This document shows, in pieces, positions 52,755 to 61,047 of a stretch of 64,000 nt of DNA; the first letter of the stretch is position 1; every line of letters starts with the position of its first letter. The translations under genes and the position numbers were made by a program. The notes beneath the pieces were generated by a model. That model saw nothing but the letters and a program-made list of their open reading frames with translations. It did no database searches and was not told where the DNA came from. The stretch is from Desulfovibrio sp. X2 (GTDB lineage Bacteria; Desulfobacterota; Desulfovibrionia; Desulfovibrionales; Desulfovibrionaceae). The stretch spans positions 1 to 64,000 of the forward strand of contig NZ_ATHV01000002.1 in the NCBI RefSeq assembly GCF_000422205.1, written 5' to 3'.

Positions 52755-52795
52755 CGGCGGGGGAAGGGACGATCCCTTCCCCCGCCGTTTTATTT
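52755..52795. terminator. Terminator after the DUF2156 gene
   Basis: CGGCGGGGGAAGGGA (52755-52769) pairs perfectly with TCCCTTCCCCCGCCG (52773-52787), followed by TTTTATTT. It stands 36 bases past the stop and faces the dehydrogenase gene on the other strand. Confidence 0.92.
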
Positions 52796-52846
52796 CGGGG
52801 ATCCGCGCGTGCGCGGTCTACGAGGTTCTACGAAGTTCTGCGCGAT

Positions 52847-54220
52847 CTACGCGATCCAGACGGTCTGGATGTTCACCAGCTCGCGCATGCCGTAGTGGGA
52901 GAGCTCGCGGCCGTAGCCGGACTCCTTGACCCCGCCGAAGGGGAGCCTCGGGTCGCTCTTGACCATGCCGTTGACGAACACGCAGCCCGCCTCGATGCGC
53001 GCGGCCAGGGCCTCGCCCTTGGCCTCGTCGCGCGTCCAGACCGAGCCGCCCAGGCCGAAGGGCGTGTCGTTGGCCACGGCCACGGCCTCCTCGTCGTTCG
53101 CGACGCGGATGACGATGGCCACCGGGCCGAAGAACTCCTCGCGCCAGGCGGGCATGCCGGGCTTCACGTCCGTGAGGATGGTCGGCGGGTAGTAGGCGCC
53201 GGGCCCGGGCAGGGGCGCGCCGCCGAGCGCGAGCTTCGCGCCCGCGGCCACCGAGGCCTCGACCTGGGCGTGCAGCTCGCGGCGCAGGTTCTCGCGCGCC
53301 ATGGGGCCGAGCTGGTTCGACTCGTCCAGGGGATCGCCCACCTTGAGCGCGGCCATGTGCTCCTTCAATCGCGCCAGGAACTCGTCGTAGACCTTCCCGA
53401 CGACGATGAAGCGCTTGGCCGCGATGCAGGCCTGGCCCGTGTTGCCGCAGCGCGCCATGGCGCCCACGGCCGCTGCGCGCTCGATGTCCGCGTCGGCCAG
53501 GACCACGAAGGGGTCGGAGCCGCCGAGCTCGAGCACGGACTTTTTCAGCAGCGACCCGGCCTTGGCGGCCACGGCGCGGCCCGCGGCGTCGCTGCCCGTG
53601 AGGCTCACGGCGCGCACGCTCGGCTCCTCGAGCACCGCGTTCACCTGGGACGAGCCGATCATCAGCGTGCGGAAGATGTCCTCCGGGAAGCCCGCCTCGC
53701 GCAGGACCTTCTCGATGGAGAGCGCGCAGCCGGGCACGTTGGAGGCGTGCTTGAGCAGGAGGCCGTTGCCTGCCATGAGGTTCGGCGCGCCCTGGCGGAA
53801 CACCTGCCAGTAGGGGTAGTTCCAGGGCATGACCAGGAAGACGGTGCCCAGGGGCCTGAAGGCGGCGTAGGAGCGCGCGGCGTCGCTCACGGCGGCCTCG
53901 GGCGCGAGATAGGCGGCGCCGTTGTCGGCGTAGAAGTCGCAGACCGAGGCGCACTTCTCGACCTCGGCCCGGGCCTGGACGATGGGCTTGCCCATCTCGA
54001 GCGTCATGGTCCGCGCCAGGTTCTCCACGTCGTCGCGCAGCACCTCCGCCGCGCGGTGCAGGAGCCGCGCGCGCTCCTCGAGGGCGGTCTCGCGCCAGGC
54101 GAGCTGGGCCACGCGGGTGCGCTCGACCACGGCGCGGACCTCCTCGGGCGTCATCTCCCGGAAGCGCTCGAGCTCCTCGCCGGTCGCCGGATTGACGGAT
54201 ATCATGGCCATGTTCTTCAT
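52847..54220 (-). CDS. gabD: Succinate-semialdehyde dehydrogenase (NAD(P)+)
   Basis: A 457-residue aldehyde dehydrogenase with all catalytic elements: Asn134 (MPWNYP), general-base Glu231 in LELGGSDPF, and nucleophile Cys265 in NTGQAC. The cofactor clamp GSDAAGRAV and C-terminal PFGGVKESGYGREL are present. The length and the KHASNVPGCAL segment match the E. coli Sad/YneI branch, which oxidises succinate semialdehyde. It lies downstream of livF on the same strand, 374 bases away, and completes the gabT reaction chain to succinate. ATGs at 54220, 54211 and 54205 are all possible; GAGG suits the first. Confidence 0.85.
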   Translation of the reverse strand: MKNMAMISVNPATGEELERFREMTPEEVRAVVERTRVAQLAWRETALEERARLLHRAAEVLRDDVENLARTMTLEMGKPIVQARAEVEKCASVCDFYADNGAAYLAPEAAVSDAARSYAAFRPLGTVFLVMPWNYPYWQVFRQGAPNLMAGNGLLLKHASNVPGCALSIEKVLREAGFPEDIFRTLMIGSSQVNAVLEEPSVRAVSLTGSDAAGRAVAAKAGSLLKKSVLELGGSDPFVVLADADIERAAAVGAMARCGNTGQACIAAKRFIVVGKVYDEFLARLKEHMAALKVGDPLDESNQLGPMARENLRRELHAQVEASVAAGAKLALGGAPLPGPGAYYPPTILTDVKPGMPAWREEFFGPVAIVIRVANDEEAVAVANDTPFGLGGSVWTRDEAKGEALAARIEAGCVFVNGMVKSDPRLPFGGVKESGYGRELSHYGMRELVNIQTVWIA

Positions 54221-54594
54221 CCTTTCCCGCCTCGCAATATGGTCTTCCGAATGCGGCCGGTCGCGGCGGCGGGCACCACCGGCCTCGGGTGTCTAGCCGA
54301 GGGAGCTTGAATATTTCGTGACGGCCCGGGATGCAACCCCGCGGGAACGCGGAAACTCCGGGTACCCGGCCCGCGCTCACGCGCGGGCCGGGTACCGTGA
54401 ATCCGTCCGGGGATGCCGGGCGGGCGCGCCGCATCCGTGGAGGGACCGGGCAGTCCCACGGCGTGATGCGCGGCGCGCGAGCCGGACGCATGTCCGGCTC
54501 CGCCGCCGAAAGGCGGCGGAGCGAGCCGAAAACCACGTTTTTCGGCGAGCGGTCCTCCGCGAAACACGGCCTTGCGTGTTTCGCGGACGTCCCG
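54221..54594. other. Spacer between livF and the dehydrogenase gene
   Basis: No gene in 374 bases. Almost two thirds of it (54361-54587) is taken up by consecutive hairpins (listed). The 140 bases nearest the dehydrogenase start hold no clear promoter box, so the gene may be expressed by read-through from the liv operon. Confidence 0.55.
54361..54587. repeat. Run of six inverted repeats
   Basis: From left to right: GGTACCCGGCCCGCGC-TCAC-GCGCGGGCCGGGTACC (54361-54396, 16-base perfect stem); GCGCGCCGC/ATC with a bulged partner (54424-54478); GCCGGAC-GCAT-GTCCGGC (54481-54498); GCTCCGCCGCC-GAAA-GGCGGCGGAGC (54497-54522); GCCGAAAA-N6-TTTTCGGC (54525-54546); TCCGCGAAACACG-N6-CGTGTTTCGCGGA (54556-54587). 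None has a clean T run. They are at the 3' end of the liv transcript. Confidence 0.85.
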
Positions 54595-55305
54595 TCAGAT
54601 ACCGAGGTAGGCGGTCTTGATGTGCGGGTTGTCCACGAGCTCCTTGGCCGGGCCCTCCATGACGATGCGGCCGTGCTCGAGCACGTAGCCGCGGTCCGAG
54701 AGTGCCAGGGAGTGGCGCACGTCCTGCTCGACGAGGAGGACCGTGGTCCCGGCCTCGGCGATCTTGCGCACGTTCTTGAAGATCTCCTTGATCAGGATCG
54801 GCGCGAGGCCGAGGGAAGGCTCGTCGAGCATGAGCAGGCGCGGCACGGCCATGAGGCCGCGGCCGATGGCCACCATCTGCTGCTCGCCGCCCGAGAGCGT
54901 CATGGCCAGCTGGTCCTGGCGCTCGAGCAGGCGGGGGAACATGGAGTAGACCTCGCGCAGGGTCTTCTCCTCGCGGGCCTTGGCGCGGGCGTTGTAGGCG
55001 CCCACCACGAGGTTGTCGCGCACGCTCATGAGCGAGAAGAGCCTGCGGCCCTCGGGCACGTGGATGAGCCCCTTGTCCACGATGGCCTCGGGCGCGGCGC
55101 CCTGGATGGCGGCGCCCTCGAAGCTGACGCTGCCTGCGCGGGGCTTGAGCAGGCCCGAGAGGGTCTTCAGCAGGGTGGACTTGCCCGCGCCGTTGCCGCC
55201 GATGATGGAGACGACTTCGCCCTCCTCCACCTTGAGGGAGAGGTCGTAGATGACCTGTACGTCGCCGTAGGCGACGTCGATGTTGCTGACCTCAAGAAGC
55301 GACAT
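54595..55305 (-). CDS. livF: Branched-chain-type amino acid ABC ATPase
   Basis: A 236-residue LivF ATPase: Walker A GGNGAGKSTLLKT, signature LSGGEQQMVAIGRGLM, Walker B LLMLDEPSLGLAP, and the family C-terminus GxVLEHGRIVMEGPAKEL. It works with LivG, LivH, LivM and the binding protein. The ATG overlaps the end of livG by 14 bases. It is the last liv gene and is followed by the run of hairpins. Confidence 0.94.
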   Translation of the reverse strand: MSLLEVSNIDVAYGDVQVIYDLSLKVEEGEVVSIIGGNGAGKSTLLKTLSGLLKPRAGSVSFEGAAIQGAAPEAIVDKGLIHVPEGRRLFSLMSVRDNLVVGAYNARAKAREEKTLREVYSMFPRLLERQDQLAMTLSGGEQQMVAIGRGLMAVPRLLMLDEPSLGLAPILIKEIFKNVRKIAEAGTTVLLVEQDVRHSLALSDRGYVLEHGRIVMEGPAKELVDNPHIKTAYLGI

Positions 55306-56017
55306 AGTCCTCCCCCAGGTAGGCCTTGATAACGTTCTCGTCGCAGGCCACCGCCTCGGGCGTGCCCTCGCAGATCTTCCTGCCGAACTGGATGACCACC
55401 ACGCGGTCCGAAAGCGCCATGATGGCGCGCATGATGTGCTCGATGACGAAGATGGTCATGCCGCGCTCCTTCAGGGTGCGCAGGATGGCGATGACCTCGT
55501 CCACCTCCGTCGGGCGGAGCCCGGCCATGACCTCGTCGAGCAGCAGGAGCTTGGGCTCCGTGGCCAGGGCGCGCGCGATCTCCAGCCGCTTCCTGTCCGC
55601 GATGGTCAGGTTGCCCGCGCGCGTGTCCTTGTGCTTCTTGAGGTGCAGGAAGTCGAGCACGGCCAGCGCCTTCTCGCGCGCCTCCTCCGTGTCGTCCGTG
55701 ACCGCGAAGGCGCCGACCATGACGTTGAAGAGCACGCTCTTGGTGGCGAAGGGCTTGACGATCTGGAAGGTGCGCGCGAGCCCGGCCTTGCACAGGTTCC
55801 AGGGCTTCTCGCCGTTGATGCGCCGACCGTCGAAGCGGATCTCGCCCATGGTCGGCGCGAAGAGCCCGGCCACGCAGTTGAAGGCCGTGGACTTGCCCGC
55901 GCCGTTGGGCCCGATGAGCCCCAGGATCTCGCCCTTGCCGATGGTCAGGTCCAGGGAGTCGATGGCGCGCAGGCCGCCGAAGTCCTTGGTCAGTTCCTTG
56001 ATCTCGAGCATGTTCAT
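55292..56017 (-). CDS. livG: Branched-chain-type amino acid ABC ATPase
   Basis: A 241-residue LivG ATPase: Walker A GPNGAGKSTAFNC, Walker B LLLLDEVMAGLRP (the DExxAGL form typical of LivG). In place of the canonical LSGGQ the signature reads NLTIADRKRLEIARAL, as in many LivG proteins. The start overlaps the livM stop (ATGA, 56014-56017) and the end overlaps livF, so all three are coupled. Confidence 0.94.
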   Translation of the reverse strand: MNMLEIKELTKDFGGLRAIDSLDLTIGKGEILGLIGPNGAGKSTAFNCVAGLFAPTMGEIRFDGRRINGEKPWNLCKAGLARTFQIVKPFATKSVLFNVMVGAFAVTDDTEEAREKALAVLDFLHLKKHKDTRAGNLTIADRKRLEIARALATEPKLLLLDEVMAGLRPTEVDEVIAILRTLKERGMTIFVIEHIMRAIMALSDRVVVIQFGRKICEGTPEAVACDENVIKAYLGEDYVAS

Positions 56018-57036
56018 GCGTCCACCTCCGCGGCGGCCTTGTCCCCTCCGCCGAAGCGCCGCACGAAGCGGTCGAAGAGCCTGCCCAGGGGCTCCTGCAG
56101 GCCGCGCGGCTGAAACAGCATGACCAGGATGAGGACCACGCCCAGGATGATCAGGTGAAGGCCGGGCAGGGAGTCCGAGAGGTACATGCGCGAGACCTCG
56201 GTGACGGGCCTGAGCAGGAGCGCGCCGAGGATGGGGCCGGCGATGGAGCCGCGGCCGCCGATGAGCGCGATGAAGGCCAGCTCGAAGGAGAGGTCCAGGG
56301 TGAGCACGCTCTTCGGGTAGATGAAGAGCGTGAGCTGGGCGATGAAGGTTCCGGCCAGGGCCGTGAGGAAGGAGCTGAGCGCCATGGCCATGACCTTCAG
56401 CCGGGTCACGTTGGCGCCGAGCGCCTGCGCCGCGTCCGGCTCCTCGCCGCCCGCCATGAGCAGGTAGCCCATCTTGGAGCGGGCCACGCGCCAGGTGATG
56501 AACACGGCCAGGAGCAGCATGACCAGCACGATGTAGTAGTACGGCTGCTTGTCGATGAACTGGAAGGCCGCGAAGCTGTCGTGCTCGATGGGCGGGATGT
56601 TGAGCCCGCGCGGGCCGTTGAGCACGAAGGGGCCGACCTTGTCCAGGTTCTCGACGATGACCCGCATGCCTTCCACGAAGGCCATGGTGGACAGGGCGAA
56701 GTAGGCGCCGCGCATCTTGAGCGTGGGCAGGCCGATGAGCACGCCCACGAAGGCGGCCAGGATGCCGCCCGCGAACATGCCGATCCACGGGCTTATGCCC
56801 CACTGCAGCCAGAGCATGGTCGAGACGTAGGCCCCGATGCCCACGAAGACCGAGTGGCCCAGGGGCAGCACGCCCGCGAAGCCGCCCACCAGGTTCCAGG
56901 TGGTGGTCATGTAGGCGTAGAGGAAGAGCATGATCAGCATGTGCAGATAGGTGGGGCTGTGCACCACCAGGGGCACCGCAAAGGCCGCCAGCACGGCCGC
57001 CGCGAGGCAGAATTTCTTGAATCTTTCTGGCGTCAT
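56014..57036 (-). CDS. livM: Branched-chain-type amino acid ABC permease
   Basis: A 340-residue permease with about ten membrane helices. LivM marks are NLVGGFAGVLPLGHSVFVGIGAY and the loop GGRGSIAGPILGA near residue 258. I use ATG 57036, five bases after GGAG; GTG 57042 is in frame but too close to it. It lies 16 bases after livH. Confidence 0.93.
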   Translation of the reverse strand: MTPERFKKFCLAAAVLAAFAVPLVVHSPTYLHMLIMLFLYAYMTTTWNLVGGFAGVLPLGHSVFVGIGAYVSTMLWLQWGISPWIGMFAGGILAAFVGVLIGLPTLKMRGAYFALSTMAFVEGMRVIVENLDKVGPFVLNGPRGLNIPPIEHDSFAAFQFIDKQPYYYIVLVMLLLAVFITWRVARSKMGYLLMAGGEEPDAAQALGANVTRLKVMAMALSSFLTALAGTFIAQLTLFIYPKSVLTLDLSFELAFIALIGGRGSIAGPILGALLLRPVTEVSRMYLSDSLPGLHLIILGVVLILVMLFQPRGLQEPLGRLFDRFVRRFGGGDKAAAEVDA

Positions 57037-57052
57037 GATCACTCCGTTGCGG

Positions 57053-57940
57053 CTACCAGTCGTACTTGACCCCGAAGAGGCCCGAGGGTTTGACGAACAG
57101 GACGAGGAGGAAGAGGCCGTAGACGATGGCCTCGGTCCAGGTTGCGGTCATGTAGATGGGGCCTAGGGACTCGATGAGGCCGATGATGATGCCGCCGATC
57201 ATGGCGCCGGGGATGCTGCCGAGGCCTCCCAGGACCACGATGACGAAGCTCTTCACGTCGAAGGGCACGCCCACCGAGGGGTAGACGTTGTAGAACGGCG
57301 TGAGCACGACGCCGGAGATGCCCGCCACGGCCGTGCCGATGCCCATGGCCACGGCGAAGATCTTCCACTGGCTGATGCCCATGAGGCTCGCGGCCTCGCG
57401 GTCCAGGCTCACGGCGCGGATGGCGCGGCCCATGCGCGTCTTGCGCAGGAACCAGGCCAGGAAGCCGGCCGTGGCCAGCGCGATCAGGCAGCCGTAGAGC
57501 TTGGGCTCGGAGATGATCAGGTCGCCGAACTCGAGCATCTTGCCCTTGAGCGGGTTCGGCGAGAGCGCACGGTAGTCCGGCCCGAAGAGGATCAGGGCCA
57601 GGTTGTCCAGGATGTACCAGACGCCCGTGGTCACGATGATGACCGTGGTCGGCTCGCGCACGTTGCTCTCGGCCTTGAAGATGGGCTGGATGAGCAGCTT
57701 CTGGAAATAGTAGCCGAAGAAGAACATGGTCGGCAGCACGATGATCAGCGCCAGATAGGGATGCAGTCCCGACAGGGCCACCGCCCAGTAGGCCACGAAC
57801 ATGCCGAGCATGATGAAGGAGCCGTGGGCGAAGTTGATGACCTTGAGCACGCCGAAGATGAGCGTGAGCCCCAGGGCGACGAGGCCGTAGATGGAGCCCA
57901 TGAGGACCCCGTCGAGAACGTCCTGGAAGAAATAGAACAT
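57053..57940 (-). CDS. livH: Branched-chain-type amino acid ABC permease
   Basis: A 295-residue LivH permease. It shows YGLVALGLTLIFGVLKVINFAHG at the N-terminus, the usual LivH opening, and VVLGGLGSIPGAMIGGIIIGL in the ATPase-contact loop. It pairs with LivM as the channel. GGAGAGCCGC precedes the ATG. A hairpin separates it from livK upstream. Confidence 0.94.
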   Translation of the reverse strand: MFYFFQDVLDGVLMGSIYGLVALGLTLIFGVLKVINFAHGSFIMLGMFVAYWAVALSGLHPYLALIIVLPTMFFFGYYFQKLLIQPIFKAESNVREPTTVIIVTTGVWYILDNLALILFGPDYRALSPNPLKGKMLEFGDLIISEPKLYGCLIALATAGFLAWFLRKTRMGRAIRAVSLDREAASLMGISQWKIFAVAMGIGTAVAGISGVVLTPFYNVYPSVGVPFDVKSFVIVVLGGLGSIPGAMIGGIIIGLIESLGPIYMTATWTEAIVYGLFLLVLFVKPSGLFGVKYDW

Positions 57941-57960
57941 GCGGCTCTCCTGAATGGATG

Positions 57961-57985
57961 GGCGGAGGGGGGAGCCCCCTCCGCC
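57961..57985 (-). terminator. Intercistronic hairpin between livK and livH
   Basis: GGCGGAGGGGG and CCCCCTCCGCC form an 11-base perfect stem around a three-base loop, 15 bases past the livK stop. There is no T run; it probably attenuates or stabilises to give more livK than livHMGF mRNA. The dpp operon has the same arrangement. Confidence 0.7.
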
Positions 57986-58000
57986 CGGGCTTGCGCGTCG

Positions 58001-59254
58001 TTACTTAGAGGGCATGGGGAAGACGGGGGTGTACCCGGCGCGGCGGGCGGACTTGGGCCACACCGTGATGCGCTCGAGACCCTTGCCGAGGTCGTTGATC
58101 TGCACGATCGACAGGGCCGCGTTCTTGTTCTGGCCGGACTCGTCGAACTGGATGGAGTCGTAGGCCACGATCATGCCGGGGCCGGTCTTCAGGTCCGTCG
58201 TGGCCAGGGCGTCGCGGAGCTTCTCGGGGTTCAGGGAGGCGGCGCGCTCGAGCGCGTCCTTCAGCACGTACATGGAGGCGTAGGCGTCCACGGCCTCGCC
58301 GGTCATGTTGTAGCCGTAGAGCTTCTTGTACTTGGCGTTGGTCTCGGCGGCGCCGGGTTTGTTGACGTCGGTCTCCCACTCCACGATGTCGAAGAGGTAG
58401 CGGCAGTTCTTGCCCGTGGCGCTGATGAAGGTCGGGTCGGCGTGGCCGCCGCCGGAGCCGATGATGGCCTTGGGATGCACCTTGTAGTCGGCCAGGGTGT
58501 TGGTCAGCAGGATGGCGTCGGCCGCGTTCGAGGTCAGCAGCAGGACGTCGGGGTTGGCGCGGCGGATCTTCATGACCACGGCCGTGAGGTCGGTGGAGGA
58601 GGACGGGTAGGGCTCGTCGAGCACGACCTTCATGCCGGACTGCTCGGCCAGCTTCTTCCACTGCGCGGCGAAGCCGGTGCCCCAGTCGCCGTTCTCGTAG
58701 ACGAAGGCCACGGTCTTCAGGGGAACGCCGAACTCCTTCTCCATGTCCTTGAGGAACGCGAACTGGTCACGCGTCCACCAGGAGTCCTTGGCCGCGACGC
58801 GGAAGACGTACTTGAAGCCGCGCTCGGTGATGGTGTCGCGCACGGAGACGGGCACCAGGTAGGGAACCTTGTAGCGCTCGGCCACGGCGGTGGTCGGGTA
58901 GGTCACGGAGGAGTTCCAGGCGCCGGTGATGACGTCCACCTTGTCGGTGTTGATCAGGCGCTCGGTCTCGCTCACGCCCACGTTGGGGTCGGACTTGGTG
59001 TCGGCGAAGATGAGCTGCAGCTTGGCGCCGCCCAGGGACTTGATGCCGCCCGCGGCGTTGATCTCCTCGACGGCCATCTCGCGGGCCTGCTTGCCCTGCT
59101 GGCCCACCGACGCGGAGGGGCCGGACAGCGGGAGCAGGTTGCCGATCTTGACCACCTTGTCGGCGGCGGCGGCTCCGGTCGGTGCGAGGGATACGGCCAA
59201 CAGGGCCGCCGCGGCCACGGCCGCTCCCAGGACGCTTTTCCATGTGCGCTTCAT
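58001..59254 (-). CDS. livK: Periplasmic amino-acid binding protein (Liv type)
   Basis: A 417-residue type I periplasmic binding protein. The signal peptide (1-30) ends TGAAA before ADK. Conserved parts are KIGNLLPLSGPSASVGQQGKQA (35-56), GAWNSSVTYPTTAVAERY and VYENGDWGTGFA. It is longer than LivJ/LivK of E. coli and closer to the broad amide/amino-acid binding group. In this operon the ligand may be 4-aminobutyrate or another omega-amino acid, by association with gabT only. AAAGGAGGAGCC precedes the ATG at 59254. Confidence 0.9.
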   Translation of the reverse strand: MKRTWKSVLGAAVAAAALLAVSLAPTGAAAADKVVKIGNLLPLSGPSASVGQQGKQAREMAVEEINAAGGIKSLGGAKLQLIFADTKSDPNVGVSETERLINTDKVDVITGAWNSSVTYPTTAVAERYKVPYLVPVSVRDTITERGFKYVFRVAAKDSWWTRDQFAFLKDMEKEFGVPLKTVAFVYENGDWGTGFAAQWKKLAEQSGMKVVLDEPYPSSSTDLTAVVMKIRRANPDVLLLTSNAADAILLTNTLADYKVHPKAIIGSGGGHADPTFISATGKNCRYLFDIVEWETDVNKPGAAETNAKYKKLYGYNMTGEAVDAYASMYVLKDALERAASLNPEKLRDALATTDLKTGPGMIVAYDSIQFDESGQNKNAALSIVQINDLGKGLERITVWPKSARRAGYTPVFPMPSK

Positions 59255-59303
59255 GAGGCTCCTCCTTTGGATGGACACGAGTGGACGGTTCGGGTGCACA
59301 GCC

Positions 59304-59346
59304 GAAAAACAAACGGGCCGGTGCGCGCAAGATCGCACCGGCCCGT
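59304..59346 (-). terminator. Terminator/attenuator after gabT
   Basis: On the minus strand ACGGGCCGGTGCG pairs perfectly with CGCACCGGCCCGT around an eight-base loop, followed by TTGTTTTT. It lies between the gabT stop (59352) and livK. It should let only part of the transcript into the liv genes, unless livK has its own promoter in the 50 bases that follow. Confidence 0.85.
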
Positions 59347-59351
59347 CCGCA

Positions 59352-60659
59352 TTACCCCGCAGCGACCTCGCGCAGGGTTTGCTCCAGGATGGCCAAGCCG
59401 CGCTCCAATTGCTCGTCGCTTATGACGAGCGGCATGAGCGTTCGGATCACGTTGCCGAAGTTGCCGCAGGACAGCACGATCAGGCCCTTCTCGTAGCAGC
59501 GCCTGGAGACTTCCTTGGCCTGGGCCGTGGCCGGGGTCTTCTTCTCGCGGTCGGTGACCAGCTCGAGGGCGAGCATGGGGCCCTTGCCGCGCACGTCGCC
59601 GACCATGGGGATGGACTCCTTCCAGGACTCGAAGCGGGCGCGGACCTTCTCGCCCAGCGCCTTGGAGACGTCGAGGAGCTTCTCCTCCTCGAAGACGTCG
59701 AGCACGGCCAGGGAGGCGGCGCAGCACACGGGGTTGCCGCCGTAGGTGCCGCCCAGGCCTCCCGGATGGGTGACGTCCATGATCTCGGCCTTGCCGACCA
59801 CGGCGGAGATGGGCATGCCGCCGCCCAGCGACTTGGCGGTGGTGATCAGGTCGGGTTCCACGCCCCACTGCTCGATGGCGTACATGGTGCCGGTGCGGCC
59901 CACGCCGGTCTGGACCTCGTCCACGATGAAGACGATGCCGAACTCCTTGCAGATGGCCTGAAGCCGCGCGAAGTACTCGGGCGGCGGGGTCAGGAAGCCG
60001 CCCTCGCCGCAGATCGGCTCGACGATCAGCGCGGCCACGTTCTCGTGGGCCACGTTGCCGATGAAGAAGTTGCGCAGGTGCTCGGCGCAGGCGATGTCGC
60101 ACGAGGGGTACTCGCGGCCCATGGGGCAGCGGTAACAGTAGGCGTAGGGCATGCGGTAGATCTCGGGCGCGAAGGGCCCGAAACCGAACTTGTAGGGCTT
60201 CACCTTGCTGGTCAGGCTCATGGTCAGGAGCGTGCGGCCGTGGAAGCCCGTCTCGAAGGCGATGACGGCCTGGCGTCCGGTAGCCTTGCGCGCGATCTTG
60301 ATCGCGTTCTCCACGGCCTCGGCGCCGCTGTTCACGAGCACGGCCTTCTTGGGGAAATTACCCGGGGTCAGCTCGCACAGGCGTTCGCAGAGTTCCACGT
60401 ACGGCTCGTACTGCACGACGTGGAAGCAGGTGTGCATCAGCTGCTCGGCCTGGCGCTTGACCGCCTCCACCACCTTCGGATGACAGTGGCCGACGTTGTT
60501 CACGCCGATGCCGCCGGCGAAATCGATGAACTCGCGGCCTTCCACGTCCGTCACCACCGCGCCCTCGGCGCGGGCGGCGAAGACGGGCGCCATGTTGGAA
60601 ACGCCCTTGGCGACCGCTTTCTCGCGGCGTTCTGCTAGGGACTTGTTGCTCTTCGACAT
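59352..60659 (-). CDS. gabT: 4-aminobutyrate aminotransferase
   Basis: A 435-residue class III PLP aminotransferase. It has NSGAEAVENAIKIAR (110-124), FETGFHGRT, VDEVQTGVGRTG with the PLP-binding Asp247, and Schiff-base Lys276 in TTAKSLGGG. A four-Cys group, CYRCPMGREYPSCDIAC (175-191), is seen in a branch of GABA/omega-aminotransferases and could hold an Fe-S cluster or zinc. It converts 4-aminobutyrate plus 2-oxoglutarate to succinate semialdehyde and glutamate; ornithine or beta-alanine are alternative substrates. GAGAGAAGG precedes the ATG. It is the first gene after the sigma-54 promoter. Confidence 0.9.
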   Translation of the reverse strand: MSKSNKSLAERREKAVAKGVSNMAPVFAARAEGAVVTDVEGREFIDFAGGIGVNNVGHCHPKVVEAVKRQAEQLMHTCFHVVQYEPYVELCERLCELTPGNFPKKAVLVNSGAEAVENAIKIARKATGRQAVIAFETGFHGRTLLTMSLTSKVKPYKFGFGPFAPEIYRMPYAYCYRCPMGREYPSCDIACAEHLRNFFIGNVAHENVAALIVEPICGEGGFLTPPPEYFARLQAICKEFGIVFIVDEVQTGVGRTGTMYAIEQWGVEPDLITTAKSLGGGMPISAVVGKAEIMDVTHPGGLGGTYGGNPVCCAASLAVLDVFEEEKLLDVSKALGEKVRARFESWKESIPMVGDVRGKGPMLALELVTDREKKTPATAQAKEVSRRCYEKGLIVLSCGNFGNVIRTLMPLVISDEQLERGLAILEQTLREVAAG

Positions 60660-60713
60660 GATCCGTGCCTTCTCTCTGGTTGAGGTGCATGAGCGAATGC
60701 CGTGGCCTCAATT

Positions 60714-60731
60714 GAGCAAAAGCCGGACCTC
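60714..60731 (-). promoter_or_regulatory. Sigma-54 (-24/-12) promoter of gabT
   Basis: On the minus strand AGGTCCGGCTTTTGCT has GG (60729-60728) and GC (60717-60716) exactly ten bases apart, with TTTTGC at -12 matching the TGGCAC-N5-TTGC(A/T) pattern best at its -12 end. Transcription would begin near 60704, 45 bases before the gabT start. Confidence 0.7.
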
Positions 60732-60783
60732 ATGGAATAATTCCTGCTATGCCGGACAGATAGGCAGGAGCACCGGAGGAGTG

Positions 60784-60801
60784 TGATTCACTTATGGATC
60801 A
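60784..60801. promoter_or_regulatory. Enhancer palindrome UAS1
   Basis: TGATTCA-CTTA-TGGATCA, one mismatch in seven-base arms. The centre is about 88 bases upstream of the predicted start of gabT transcription. Confidence 0.7.
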
Positions 60802-60843
60802 GCTTTTTAGTCCTATCAGCCTGCAATCATTCAAGAACATATC

Positions 60844-60861
60844 TGATTCAATTGTGAATCG
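60844..60861. promoter_or_regulatory. Enhancer palindrome UAS2
   Basis: TGATTCA-ATTG-TGAATCG, perfect over six-base arms. It lies 60 bases from UAS1 and about 148 bases upstream of the predicted start. Confidence 0.72.
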
Positions 60862-61029
60862 ACATTTTTTTGGACAAAATGATCAAATTTTACCGACACT
60901 CGGCCGCGCCGATGTACGAATCCGCTGCGTTTCCCGAGGTCCCTCCCGGCAACGCAAGGCCCTGACGAGGCTTTCGCATCTCCGATTTTTTGGCAAATTT
61001 GTAACCCGTGTCACGCCTCGAACATCTTC

Positions 61030-61047
61030 CGATTCATTTATGAATCA
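61030..61047. promoter_or_regulatory. Palindrome UAS3 across the activator stop codon
   Basis: CGATTCA-TTTA-TGAATCA, perfect over six-base arms. The TAA stop of the activator gene is read within it (61040-61038). About 334 bases upstream of the predicted gabT start. Confidence 0.65.

Larger units (their letters stand above)
60660..61037. other. Control region of the gabT-liv operon
   Basis: 378 bases without a gene, AT-rich, between the activator stop and the gabT start. It holds a sigma-54 promoter at 60714-60731 and two palindromes of the same family; a third overlaps the activator's stop codon (all listed). The arrangement is that of an enhancer-dependent promoter. Confidence 0.7.
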
